64,000 nt of DNA from Chitinophaga skermanii (GCF_003259335.1 NZ_QLLL01000006.1:62001-126000); one strand, 5' to 3'. Positions 36,751 through 46,041 are shown, numbered from the stretch's first letter. The notes: generated from the letters alone by a model not told the origin. Program-made: numbers and translations.

Positions 36751-38490
36751 TTATTTGATACCATCTTCCCAATTAGGATTCTGGGATAAGTTACTGTTCA
36801 ATAACCTTTCTTGTGTAGGAATTGGATACAAGTAGTCGCGTAATTCGTTGAACGTTTTATCGATGTTCTTGTTCACCAAAATCAAGCCCTTGTTGTTCTC
36901 TAATACCACTTCACTACCTAATTTCAAGTATTGAATGCCTTTCTCCGTTGGCTTCGTACCCTCGTAAATTTGTACATCAACAGTGCCGTTGTTGTCTAAA
37001 TCGTATTTACCTACCCCCGGGAAATACATGCCTTTGAATTGTTGGGCCAATAAATGACCTTCTTTCCAACGCATAATATCGTTGTAACGGTGACTTTCCA
37101 TCACTAGTTCAATCCTTCTTTCCCTTCTAATTTCTAAAATCACGCCTTTATTTGTACCGGTTACATTTTTGTATTCAGCCCCTAAATATGGATCAGGTGT
37201 TGCATTCGCTGCGGCTAGGTTCAGGCTGGGCATCTCTACTCGGTCGCGGAGCAATTTGATAGAAGCATCTAAGTCGGCTTGTGTTAAGGTGCCTAGCTCT
37301 GCTTTTGCTTCTGCATAATTCAACAATACTTCTGCATAACGGAAGATGGGCATATCGTTGAACGATTTATTATACGAATCATTCGCTTCTTCCGATACGA
37401 ATTTCACTACTTGGTAACCTGTTGTTGTAGCACCAAAATCGGGTACTAATTTCACGGTGTTGCCAATACGGGTATAACCCGGTGTGCGAATCGTTTGGGC
37501 TAAGCGTGGATCACGGTTTTGACATTCATTATAGAAGGTCATGGTATCATAACCCGGCCTGTCGGTAAAACGGGTACCATCTTTCATCAAATAACTATTC
37601 ACCAATTTCTTCTCTAAACCTGGTTTACCGTAAGAAGCTGTAATGGTATAATAGTTTACGTTGTGATAAATCTGTAAATCGTTGCTGAACCTTCTCGCCA
37701 AAATAATTTCCGTTGGATTTGCTTTCGCAGCAGCGAATAATTCCAAGTACGATTTTTCCGGTGTGCTCTTGTAAATCGCGTAACCACTTTTCATCAATTC
37801 CGCCGACGCATCTGCTGCTAACTGTAAGAAACGGTTCGCGTTGGGTAAGTTGAATTCTGGATGGTATTTCCTAAAGGTTCCTTCAAACAAACAGAAGCGC
37901 GATTTCAATGCCAAGGCCGTCCATTTCGTTACTTCTTCCACGTTTTTATTTACACTACAATACATGATAGCGCTATCTAAATCGTTGATGATTGAATCTA
38001 CCACAACGGTGCGCGGTGTACGTGCTTTGTTTAATAATTCCGTATCATCTACACTTAAGGCTGTATTATACCAAGGTACATCCCCAAAACGCATCACTTT
38101 ATTTTGATAGAAATACGCACGGTAAAACCTTGCAATACCCATGTATTTATTTGTAACGGCAGGCTGCAATAGGCGGTTATAGTTTTGCATGAAGTAGTTT
38201 ACTTTACGCAATTCTGTCCACGACCAGCCCCCACCTGTAACTGGTATCACACGCTTACCGGTTACAATTTCTGGCAAGGTTGTTTTCACTACGTTATCGA
38301 TATCCTCGTTGTACACGTCTTCTGCACTGGGGAAAGTGGTGTTAAGTGAGTTAATATAGAGTTTGAGATCGTTTTCGGTACGGAAGAAGTTATCCGGTGA
38401 AATTTGCGATAAGGGCTCTCTATCTAAGAAATCGCTACAGCTGCTGAACGCGGCCATGGCAGATAGTAAGAATATGCTGAGTTTTTTCAT
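36751..38490 (-). CDS. susD: SusD-like outer-membrane lipoprotein
   Basis: Surface lipoprotein that forms the lid on a SusC transporter and binds the nutrient. The 579 residues begin MKKLSIFLLSAMAAFSSC (lipobox FSSC) then SDFLDREPLSQISPDNFF, the standard SusD N-terminus. TPR-like repeats (VVDSIINDLDSAIMYC; WTALALKSRFCLFEGTF) and the C-terminal SusD domain (FRYAEVLLNYAEAKAELG, IRRERRIELVMESHRYNDIMRWKEG, YLYPIPTQERLLNSNLSQNPNW) are all present. It starts 11 bp after the SusC gene. No hydrolase gene nearby points to a substrate. Confidence 0.95.
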   Translation of the reverse strand: MKKLSIFLLSAMAAFSSCSDFLDREPLSQISPDNFFRTENDLKLYINSLNTTFPSAEDVYNEDIDNVVKTTLPEIVTGKRVIPVTGGGWSWTELRKVNYFMQNYNRLLQPAVTNKYMGIARFYRAYFYQNKVMRFGDVPWYNTALSVDDTELLNKARTPRTVVVDSIINDLDSAIMYCSVNKNVEEVTKWTALALKSRFCLFEGTFRKYHPEFNLPNANRFLQLAADASAELMKSGYAIYKSTPEKSYLELFAAAKANPTEIILARRFSNDLQIYHNVNYYTITASYGKPGLEKKLVNSYLMKDGTRFTDRPGYDTMTFYNECQNRDPRLAQTIRTPGYTRIGNTVKLVPDFGATTTGYQVVKFVSEEANDSYNKSFNDMPIFRYAEVLLNYAEAKAELGTLTQADLDASIKLLRDRVEMPSLNLAAANATPDPYLGAEYKNVTGTNKGVILEIRRERRIELVMESHRYNDIMRWKEGHLLAQQFKGMYFPGVGKYDLDNNGTVDVQIYEGTKPTEKGIQYLKLGSEVVLENNKGLILVNKNIDKTFNELRDYLYPIPTQERLLNSNLSQNPNWEDGIK

Positions 38491-38501
38491 GTTAGTTGTT
38501 T

Positions 38502-41500
38502 TTAGAAGGTGATGTCCAAACCGAATGAGAAGGTTTTGCTAACCGGGTACACACGGCCGTTTGCTTCTGCTGCTGCCATTTCAGGATCGATATACTTCGT
38601 ATCGAACTTCGTGAACGTTAACAAGTTTTCGCCGCTGAAATAGAACCTAGCACGTTCCATTTTCACACGTTTCATCCATGTAGCCGGTAAAGAATAACCA
38701 AGTGTTAAGCTTTTCAAACGGAGATATGCCAAATTCTGCAAGTACTTATCATTCACTTCTGTTAACTCTCCTTTCGCGTTTAACGCTACATAACCACGTA
38801 ATCTCGGGAAGTACGCATCCGGGTTCTGTTCACTCCACACTTTGCTTTCAAAGTCTTGGGGAAGGAAGCTGTAATAAGGACGAGAGTAAGGACCCCAGAA
38901 TTTATCGGCATTTGCACCCGGGTACCAGTTTTGTTTACCAATACCTTGGAACAATACATAGAAATCAAACCCATTCCAGCTAGCACTACCATTAATACCG
39001 TAAGAATAACGCGGTTGCTTATTTCCAATTACACGTAAATCGCCATGATCCGCCAATGTATTCTTGCCTTTGCTGATGTTCAAGTCACCATTCAAATCCA
39101 CGAATTTCATATCACCGGCTAATAATTTACCCCATTCGCCCGGTGCAGAGAAAATTTGTGCATGCACGCTGCTCAAGTCTTTCATCATGGCTTGGTAGTC
39201 GGCGGCTTCTTTATCCGTTTTGAAATAACCATCTACACTATACCCCCATATTTCACCTAATTCTTGACCAACATAATAATCGCTTAATGTACCACTTGGG
39301 TTATCAAACCTCGTGATCCGCGATTTGTAATCGCCCACGGCTACACCTATGCTGTAATTGAATGGTTTACCACCCACTTGCTTTTGATCGGCCCATGCCA
39401 ATGCCAACTCAAATCCCTTTGTTTGTAAATCCGCGGCATTTTGTTTCGGTTCAGCAGCACCATATACGGCCGGTAAGGTTTTCGACTTGGTTAACATGTC
39501 GGTTGTATTACGCACATACCAATCGAATGAACCCGTTAAACGACTCTTAAACAATGCCACGTCAACACCTAAGTTGGTAGAAGTAGATTTCTCCCATGTT
39601 AAGTTCTGTGTAGTAGGCGCCGGTACAGTCAAGTACTCTGTTTTAGCACCATTTACTATGTAATTCGATGTACCACGATCCATCAAAGGAATGTAAGGAT
39701 AGTTAGCACGGATATCGGTGCTTACTTGTTGGTTCCCCAACGTACCGTATGAAGCACGCAATTTCAAATCGTTCACAGTATTTTTCACTGGTTCGAAGAA
39801 ACGCTCTTCACTTACGCGCCATGCACCTGAAACAGATGGGAAGAAACCGTATTTATTACCTTTCGGGAAACGGGAAGAACCATCGTAACGACCGTTCAAT
39901 TCCAATAAGTATTTACCTGCATAATCGTAGTTTACACGGTAGAAGAAACCGAGCAACGCCCATTCCGATTGGCGGCCACCAATAGTTTGATCACCACTAC
40001 CTAAATCGAAATCATTCAAGTCTTGTGATAACAAGTTCTTACGCATCCCTTTCGTTTGCTTATAACGTTTCAACTCTTGATTGTAACCCACCATTGCTTT
40101 GAAGTTATGCTTCGCTAATGACTTCGTGTATTCACCGTATAAGTTTACGATGTGGTATTGATCCATGTTAGCTTCTTCATTGTATTGGTCGTACCCAACA
40201 TAAGAGATTACCCCTGGGAATACACTCCATGGCGACTCTACGCGGCGAGAGAAAGAAGAATAAGGATTTAAATCGAAGGTGTAGTTACCGATGATATTGA
40301 AATCTTTCGTGGCTTTGATGGTAGCACCGAAAGTATTCGAGAAGTCGAAGTTCTTCGTGCCACCTTTGGATTTACCATACAGCAAATCGGCATACACACC
40401 ATCACCAATTGTATAGTTATTCAACTCCGTTCTGTAAGTAGCTGTACCATCGGGGTTACGTGGTACGTACGATGGTAAAGCATGTACAGTAATGGATACA
40501 AAGTTATCGTTCACACCCCAACCTGGATAGGTATAATTGTTAGCACTAAATTGCGTATTGCTCGATAAGGTTAACCATGGTGTTACATTGGCATTGATTT
40601 TCGCACGCATGTTGTATGCATTGAACTTGTCCTGGTTGATACGCATCATACCTTTCTTTTCATACCAACGACCACTTAACATGTAATCCACTTTCTCGGT
40701 GCTACCACTGAAGGTTAAAGCATGTTCCATAGAAGGTTGTACATCGCGGAACATTTCATGCCACCAATCGGTATTACCGTAATAGATGTACATTTCTTTG
40801 TTGTTACGTACATCTTTCACTACGCTCGGCAGCGATTTATCTGTTTCGCGTTTCAACAATTCTTCATAATCTTTATCAGTATAGCGCGTGTATGTATTAC
40901 CGGTTGCACGTAAAAAAGCCTCATCATTCAACTTTGCAGAGCGGTAGCCACTGGTAATAAAATCGGTGCTAACAGTAGAAGTTGCATAGCTGAAGTTGTT
41001 GCTATAATTTACTGTTGCTTTCCCTTTCTTCGCTCTTTTAGTAGTAACGAGAATTACACCAAAAGCACCGCGGGCACCATAGATAGCCGAAGAAGCAGCA
41101 TCTTTTAATACAGAAATAGTTTCTACATCGCGCGGGTTCACCAGGTTAATATCACCTGGTACACCATCAATTAACACCAATGGCGAACCACCGTTAATAG
41201 AAGTATTACCACGGATGTTGATGTTACCACCTTTACCCGGCGAGCCATCACCAAAAGTAACGTTTAAGTTAGGCACCGCACCTTGAATAGCTTGCGTGAT
41301 GTTGGCCACTGAACGTGTGCCAATTGTTTTGCTATCGAGTTGACTTACAGCACCGGTTAAGTTTACTTTCTTCTGCGTACCATAGCCCACTACCACCAGT
41401 TCGCTCAAGTGTTTATCGTTCTCTTTCAACTGTGTTGAAAGCGTTACGTTTTCATTTTTAATAGGAAAGCCTTCTACCGTTTTAGTTTCATAACCAAGGA

Positions 41501-41765
41501 AGGTGAAAATAATTTGTGCCGTAGCATTCGCAGGAAGTTTGCCGATGGAATATTTACCATCGCCGCCTGTTGCTGCACCGAATTTTTTCCCTTCTACTTG
41601 CACCATTACAGTTACGCCAGGCAAGTACTCGCCTTTTTCGTTGGTAACGGTGCCGGAAAGAACGACCGTGTTAGATTGCGCCATGAGCGACATGGGCGTC
41701 ACTACAAAGCATAGAAAGAACAATAGCCAATGTAATATTGGCTTTAACCAAGTGGTCTTTTGCAT
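38502..41765 (-). CDS. susC: SusC-like TonB-dependent outer-membrane transporter
   Basis: The 1087-residue transporter imports a nutrient across the outer membrane with TonB energy. Order: signal peptide (to about residue 29, ..SLMAQ), a carboxypeptidase-like regulatory domain (VLSGTVTNEKGEYLPGVTVMV), the TonB-box-like LSELVVVGYGTQKKVNLTGAV, plug domain (INIRGNTSINGGSPLVLIDGVPGDINLVNPRDVETISVLKDAASSAIYGARGAFGVILVTTK spread over about 170-235) and the beta barrel, ending VSKTFSFGLDITF. It lacks an N-terminal STN signalling domain, so it is not a trans-envelope sensor for the adjacent ECF sigma by the classic route. Confidence 0.96.
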   Translation of the reverse strand: MQKTTWLKPILHWLLFFLCFVVTPMSLMAQSNTVVLSGTVTNEKGEYLPGVTVMVQVEGKKFGAATGGDGKYSIGKLPANATAQIIFTFLGYETKTVEGFPIKNENVTLSTQLKENDKHLSELVVVGYGTQKKVNLTGAVSQLDSKTIGTRSVANITQAIQGAVPNLNVTFGDGSPGKGGNINIRGNTSINGGSPLVLIDGVPGDINLVNPRDVETISVLKDAASSAIYGARGAFGVILVTTKRAKKGKATVNYSNNFSYATSTVSTDFITSGYRSAKLNDEAFLRATGNTYTRYTDKDYEELLKRETDKSLPSVVKDVRNNKEMYIYYGNTDWWHEMFRDVQPSMEHALTFSGSTEKVDYMLSGRWYEKKGMMRINQDKFNAYNMRAKINANVTPWLTLSSNTQFSANNYTYPGWGVNDNFVSITVHALPSYVPRNPDGTATYRTELNNYTIGDGVYADLLYGKSKGGTKNFDFSNTFGATIKATKDFNIIGNYTFDLNPYSSFSRRVESPWSVFPGVISYVGYDQYNEEANMDQYHIVNLYGEYTKSLAKHNFKAMVGYNQELKRYKQTKGMRKNLLSQDLNDFDLGSGDQTIGGRQSEWALLGFFYRVNYDYAGKYLLELNGRYDGSSRFPKGNKYGFFPSVSGAWRVSEERFFEPVKNTVNDLKLRASYGTLGNQQVSTDIRANYPYIPLMDRGTSNYIVNGAKTEYLTVPAPTTQNLTWEKSTSTNLGVDVALFKSRLTGSFDWYVRNTTDMLTKSKTLPAVYGAAEPKQNAADLQTKGFELALAWADQKQVGGKPFNYSIGVAVGDYKSRITRFDNPSGTLSDYYVGQELGEIWGYSVDGYFKTDKEAADYQAMMKDLSSVHAQIFSAPGEWGKLLAGDMKFVDLNGDLNISKGKNTLADHGDLRVIGNKQPRYSYGINGSASWNGFDFYVLFQGIGKQNWYPGANADKFWGPYSRPYYSFLPQDFESKVWSEQNPDAYFPRLRGYVALNAKGELTEVNDKYLQNLAYLRLKSLTLGYSLPATWMKRVKMERARFYFSGENLLTFTKFDTKYIDPEMAAAEANGRVYPVSKTFSFGLDITF

Positions 41766-41936
41766 ATCAGTGAATTAAGTTGAAAGATTGGGCAACAGGA
41801 TTCCCGTTGCGTAAAATGGATTTTGCGCTAATAGTTAGTAATAAGTTTAGTTTGTATTTTTCCTTACAGCCTGTACACACAATACGCAGCACATGGCGCT
41901 ATACCCCTGCCCTTAACATATTGTTAACAGTGGCAA

Positions 41937-42476
41937 TTAGACTGCTTCCGTGGGTTGAGGTTGTTGTAAGAGGGAACGTAATTGATGATGTGCTTTCGTG
42001 ATATGATCTTCTACGGTTTTAATGGATATGGTGAATTGTTGGGCAATTTCTTTGTTAGAGAAACCTTGTATGCGCATGGTGACGACCATTTTACGCACCT
42101 TGGGTAGTTTATTCAGTGCTACGCGGAGCATTTGTTTATTTTCGAACCCAGTGGTGCCTCCTTCCTCTAAATAGGGAAACTCTTCGTGAATGCTGGTACC
42201 GGCATCGAAGATCTTCTTCGCTTGGTTCTCCTTTCTCCAATAATCGATAAACGTGGTTCGGGCAATACGGAAAATTTGTACACGTAACGAGTGTTCACCA
42301 GAGAGTTTTCCCGATACGCGCCAAAGCTTTATAAAAGTTAATTGCACGAGTTCTTCGGCAGTTTGTTTACAAGCGGTGCGTTGGGAAAAATACTGTAATA
42401 ATACGGGTTGAAATTGTTCAAAAATGCGTGCAAAGGCTTGCTCGTCGCCACTTTTGAGCACTACAATAGAGTTCAT
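41937..42476 (-). CDS. ECF-type RNA polymerase sigma factor
   Basis: A 179-residue group 4 sigma factor. Region 2 is seen as DEQAFARIFEQFQPVLLQYFSQRT .. EELVQLTFIKLWR, and region 4 as LRVALNKLPKVRKMVVTMRIQGFSNKEIAQQFTISIKTVEDHITKAHHQL, resembling the SusC/D-linked ECF10 group of Bacteroidota. It lies 171 bp upstream of the SusC gene on the same strand, but no FecR anti-sigma gene is between them or nearby, so how its activity is controlled is unclear. A 12-bp tandem duplication lies directly before its start codon. Confidence 0.93.
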   Translation of the reverse strand: MNSIVVLKSGDEQAFARIFEQFQPVLLQYFSQRTACKQTAEELVQLTFIKLWRVSGKLSGEHSLRVQIFRIARTTFIDYWRKENQAKKIFDAGTSIHEEFPYLEEGGTTGFENKQMLRVALNKLPKVRKMVVTMRIQGFSNKEIAQQFTISIKTVEDHITKAHHQLRSLLQQPQPTEAV

Positions 42477-42483
42477 GTCGGTT

Positions 42484-42507
42484 TTCGCAATAAGTTTCGC
42501 AATAAGT
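42484..42507 (-). repeat. 12-bp tandem duplication in the ECF sigma leader
   Basis: TTCGCAATAAGT occurs twice head to tail (42484-42495 and 42496-42507), ending 7 bp before the sigma factor start on the minus strand. It lies in the translation initiation region and may be an operator pair or a slippage duplication. Confidence 0.7.
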
Positions 42508-42755
42508 GTTTGGCTACAAATCGAGCTGCAAGTTGTAAAATATACGCTTTATTATGTGTTAACAAACTGTAAACGAATTGTTACCTATCCTAAACAAGCC
42601 AGCACACCATTTCTTCATCGAAAAATCAGTAACATTTCGTGTATTCATCGCCGTTAGCAGGTGTAAATAATTTTACTATTCCCGGCGAAACTGCCGGTAC
42701 AAAAACCTTTTCCCCACCCATTTTCGAATAGCTAAATTTCATTAACATTGCATTT

Positions 42756-44303
42756 ATGGAAAAGATCGTTACAACTGATGCCGGTATAGTTATTAAACCT
42801 GTCTATACTACGCCTGTTCCCATGCCAGAAACACCGGGAAAGTTTCCTTTTACCCGGGGTATCCATGAAACTATGTACCGCGATAAACTGTGGACAATGC
42901 GTCAATACGCAGGTTTCAGTACCGCGGAAGCTTCTAACCAACGTTATCATTACCTCTTATCTCAAGGTGTAATGGGCTTAAGCGTGGCCTTCGACCTGCC
43001 TACCCAAATCGGCTACGATTCCGATCATGCCATGGCAGAAGGTGAAGTGGGTAAAGTGGGCGTAGCGATTGACTCTTTGGAAGACATGGAAATTTTGTTC
43101 AAAGGCATCAACTTGGAAACGGTATCTACTTCCATGACGATTAATGCTACAGGTTATATTCTCCTCGCCCTTTACATCGCGTTAGCGAAGAAGCAAGGGG
43201 CCGATTTGAAGAAGATTTCAGGCACTATTCAAAATGATATTTTGAAGGAATACGCGGCGAGGGGTACGTTTATTTACCCGCCGAAACCTTCTATGCGCTT
43301 AATCACGGATATATTTGATTTTTGTAGTCGTGAAGTGCCGAAATGGAATACGATTTCTATTTCCGGGTACCACATCCGCGAAGCGGGCGCTAATGCTGTT
43401 CAAGAATTAGCATTCACCTTGGCCAATGGGAAAGCTTATTTAAAAGCTGCTATTGAGAAGGGGTTAGATATAAATGTATTCGCGAAACGTTTGTCGTTCT
43501 TCTTCAACGCGCATAACCATTTGTTCGAAGAAGTAGCCAAATTCCGCGCTGCTAGGAACATGTGGGCGCACATTACGCAATCGCTCGGTGCTACAGATAC
43601 CAAGGCACAAATGCTCCGTTTCCATACGCAAACAGGCGGTTCTACCCTTACAGCACAACAGCCACATAACAACATTGTGCGTGTTGCAGTGCAAACATTA
43701 GCCGCTACATTGGGTGGCACACAATCTTTACACACCAACGGCTTCGATGAAGCCATTTCTTTACCAACAGAATCTGCTGCACGTATTGCTTTGCGTACAC
43801 AACAAGTTATTGGCTACGAAAGCGGCATTGCCGATACTGTAGATCCACTAGCCGGCTCGTTTTATGTAGAAGCGCTTACAAAAGAAATTGAAGAAAAAGC
43901 CTGGGCATTGATTGAAAAAATTGATGCAATGGGTGGTGCCGTAAGCGCCATTGAACAAGGATTTGTACAAGACGAGATTGCCAAAAGTGCTTATAAATAT
44001 CAACAAGATATTGAGAACGGTGAGAAAATAATTGTGGGTGTAAATAAATTCGTTGTAGAAGAAGATGCTTCCACAGAAGTATTCCGCATTGATGACAGCA
44101 TCCGTAAAATTCAATCGGAAAGGTTGCAATCACTCCGTGCACGCCGCGATAATGAGAAAGTAAATAGTATTTTGGCGAGCTTGGAAGCGAAAGCCCAAAC
44201 CACCGAAAACCTAATGCCTACGGTAATTGAGGCTGTTGAAAACTTAGCTACCTTGGGTGAAATCGCAGATACATTGCGTAAAGTGTTCGGCGAATACCAC
44301 TAA
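42756..44303 (+). CDS. Methylmalonyl-CoA mutase catalytic (large) subunit without B12 domain
   Basis: Adenosylcobalamin-dependent acyl-CoA mutase. The 515 residues cover only the substrate-binding TIM-barrel domain; the roughly 200-residue C-terminal cobalamin-binding domain of standard mutases is absent. Motifs: [85 protein letters not shown]. The Tyr of RQYAGF and the Arg of KPSMR are those I associate with methylmalonyl-CoA specificity in the mutase family (isobutyryl-type enzymes have Phe and Gln there). A separate small B12-binding subunit would be needed; none is in this window. Confidence 0.9.
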   Translation: MEKIVTTDAGIVIKPVYTTPVPMPETPGKFPFTRGIHETMYRDKLWTMRQYAGFSTAEASNQRYHYLLSQGVMGLSVAFDLPTQIGYDSDHAMAEGEVGKVGVAIDSLEDMEILFKGINLETVSTSMTINATGYILLALYIALAKKQGADLKKISGTIQNDILKEYAARGTFIYPPKPSMRLITDIFDFCSREVPKWNTISISGYHIREAGANAVQELAFTLANGKAYLKAAIEKGLDINVFAKRLSFFFNAHNHLFEEVAKFRAARNMWAHITQSLGATDTKAQMLRFHTQTGGSTLTAQQPHNNIVRVAVQTLAATLGGTQSLHTNGFDEAISLPTESAARIALRTQQVIGYESGIADTVDPLAGSFYVEALTKEIEEKAWALIEKIDAMGGAVSAIEQGFVQDEIAKSAYKYQQDIENGEKIIVGVNKFVVEEDASTEVFRIDDSIRKIQSERLQSLRARRDNEKVNSILASLEAKAQTTENLMPTVIEAVENLATLGEIADTLRKVFGEYH

Positions 44304-44398
44304 AATCGCCTAGGCTAGTTATACAAGGGTACTTTCTTTTTTTACCCGGATCATTTAACTTCGCCGCTTTATTGAATGTATTTTAATTTTAATACCTC

Positions 44399-44412
44399 CG
44401 GGAAATTTCCCG
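44399..44412. promoter_or_regulatory. 14-bp perfect palindrome upstream of the methyltransferase gene
   Basis: CGGGAAATTTCCCG is fully self-complementary and lies 18 bp before the ATG at 44431. It could bind a dimeric regulator or form a hairpin in the leader; no second copy was seen. Confidence 0.35.
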
Positions 44413-44430
44413 TGCATGTTTTGTAAAACA

Positions 44431-45327
44431 ATGAGCGTCACCCACTATTCAAAGTGCCCGGTTTGCAACAGTGATAAAATTCACCCGCAACTCTCGGCAG
44501 AAGACTATACCGTATCACATGAAGTATTCGACATATGGCATTGTGATGCCTGCACAGCCCGGTTTACGCAAAATGTACCTGTAAGCAGCGAGATTGGTCG
44601 TTATTACCAGTCGCAAGAATATATTTCGCATAGCGAAACAAAGGAAGGCCTTGTGAATCGCCTTTATCATAGCGTGCGGAAAATTACCATGCGCTCGAAA
44701 CAGAATTGGGTAAAATCGGCTGCCAACCTAAAAACCGGCAGCTTACTCGATGTCGGCTGTGGTACCGGTGCCTTCATTCATTACATGCAACAAATTGGTT
44801 GGACCGTTACCGGCTTAGAACCCGATGAGCGCGCACGCGAAAATGCAGCTAAGCTTTACAACCTGCAACCATTGCCACCTTCAACCTTGTACGAACTACC
44901 CGCGCAAAGTTTCGATGTAATTACCATGTGGCACGTACTCGAACACGTACACGACCTACATCAATACCTCGACCAGCTCAAACGTTTAGTAAAACCCGGT
45001 GGCGCTATCCTTATCGCCGTACCAAACTACACTTCGCTGGATGCTAAACATTACGGCAAATACTGGGCAGCCTACGATGTACCACGACATTTGTACCATT
45101 TCTCCCCGAAATCCATGCAAATATTGTTGGAACAACACGGCATCCAAATCAAGCGTAAGCACCCGATGGTATTCGATTCCTTCTACGTAAGCCTCCTCAG
45201 CCAGCAATACAAAACCGGCAAAGGCGGCCTTATCGGTGGTGCATGGAACGGCTTCATTTCCTACTTAAAAGCATTAAAGTACGTCGACCAATGCAGTTCC
45301 GTTGTATACGAATGCAGCATCGACTAA
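44431..45327 (+). CDS. Class I SAM-dependent methyltransferase with N-terminal zinc ribbon
   Basis: A 298-residue protein from the ATG at 44431 (an in-frame ATG at 44416 overlaps an upstream palindrome region and adds MFCKT). Residues about 8-45 carry a CxxC...CxxC zinc-ribbon (KCPVCNSDK .. WHCDACTARF). The methyltransferase domain follows: SAM motif I LLDVGCGTGAFIHYM, then VTGLEPDE, SFDVITMWHVLEHVHD and PGGAILIAVPNY. This combination is common in sugar- or lipid-modifying methyltransferases of polysaccharide clusters. The substrate cannot be read from sequence; two glycosyltransferases lie 4-6 kb away. Confidence 0.9.
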   Translation: MSVTHYSKCPVCNSDKIHPQLSAEDYTVSHEVFDIWHCDACTARFTQNVPVSSEIGRYYQSQEYISHSETKEGLVNRLYHSVRKITMRSKQNWVKSAANLKTGSLLDVGCGTGAFIHYMQQIGWTVTGLEPDERARENAAKLYNLQPLPPSTLYELPAQSFDVITMWHVLEHVHDLHQYLDQLKRLVKPGGAILIAVPNYTSLDAKHYGKYWAAYDVPRHLYHFSPKSMQILLEQHGIQIKRKHPMVFDSFYVSLLSQQYKTGKGGLIGGAWNGFISYLKALKYVDQCSSVVYECSID

Positions 45328-45350
45328 CATCATACTAATACTATTTTAAC

Positions 45351-45382
45351 AAAAGGCGATCCTCCACAGGGTCGCCTTTTCT
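45351..45382 (+). terminator. Intrinsic terminator of the methyltransferase gene
   Basis: AAAAGGCGA (45351-45359) pairs perfectly with TCGCCTTTT (45372-45380), giving a U-tract in the 3' arm. Confidence 0.75.
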
Positions 45383-45423
45383 ATGACGAAGCTGAAACAT
45401 AGTAAAATCAACACTTTTCTAAT

Positions 45424-45600
45424 TTTTCACCGACACTTCTCCGACTTTTACCGGCACAACCCCAGTACCAGCAAGGGTCGTTCCGACAGTTTGTCGACAT
45501 TTTGTCGACATTTTCCTTGTTTTTCGCCCATTTTGCAAGGCTTCAGTAAGCTTTTCCTCGACATTCAGTAAGCAACCACCCAGTCTTTAGTAAGCAAAAA
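45424..45600. repeat. Degenerate phased repeats, part A (GTCGACA / CAGTAAGC words)
   Basis: Non-coding. GTCGACATTTT is repeated head to tail at 11 bp (45493-45514). CAGTAAGC starts at 45544 and 45566 and a TAGTAAGC at 45588, spaced exactly 22 and 22 bp. CGAC/CGGC words at 45431, 45442 and 45452 are spaced 11 and 10. The word at 45424-45445 matches 8656-8677 in reverse complement (21 of 22), and 45501-45516 matches 8595-8610 exactly in reverse complement. Confidence 0.8.
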
Positions 45601-45720
45601 CCGGTAAAAAGCGGCATTTTCCGGCACAACCCGGCATATTCCGGCATTTATCGGCATAAACCGGCATTTTCCGGCAAAAAGCGGTCAAAAGCGGTTAAAA
45701 GCGGCACTTTCCGGCACCAC
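45601..45720. repeat. 10-bp tandem array, 12 degenerate units (CCGGCATTTT type)
   Basis: CGG triplets begin at 45602 and then every 10 bp without exception to 45712. Each unit is [C/G/T]CGG[C/T] followed by an A/T-rich pentamer. The CGGC head is conserved while the A/T part varies (ATTTT, ATATT, AAAAA, ACAAC). The period is not a multiple of three and there is no supporting reading frame. Confidence 0.9.
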
Positions 45721-45931
45721 ATTTTTTCAACTCGCTAGTTCGAATTACTTTCGAGATGTAAGCAAGCTAGCAGCTTATACAGTTCTTTGATCGATTGTAT
45801 TTGTATATCCCGTGAAGGCAGGAAATGTAGGTGAAAATTGGGTAACACCTTAACAATGAATCCTTCACAACACCACTAATTAGCGCCAAATTTGGTAAAC
45901 TATTGATTTATAATATTTTAATTAGGGGGGA

Positions 45932-46041
45932 GATAGGCTTAGGATAGGCTTTAGATAGGCTTAGGATAGGGTCGAGATAGGCTTTAGATAGGGTGAGGAT
46001 AGGCTTTAGATAGGGATCCGTTAGGTTGAAGATAGGGTTAA
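45932..46041. repeat. 11-bp tandem array, 10 units (GATAGGCTTTA type)
   Basis: Ten consecutive 11-mers: units start at 45932 and repeat every 11 bp to 46031. GATAGG heads nine of the ten units; unit 9 reads GTTAGGTTGAA. The last five bases vary among CTTAG, CTTTA, GTCGA, GTGAG, GATCC and GTTAA. There is no indel, so the period is exact. Confidence 0.9.

Noticed and set aside
45383..45571. 62-codon open frame with Phe/Ser-rich product
   Set aside because: It covers the degenerate repeat block; composition reflects the repeats.
45601..45720. CRISPR-like look of the regular repeats
   Set aside because: Units are 10 bp with no 20-40 bp repeat/spacer structure, and no cas genes are present.
45731..45790. 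TAGTTCGAATTAC sequence suggesting a tRNA T-arm
   Set aside because: No acceptor, D or anticodon arms could be folded around it.
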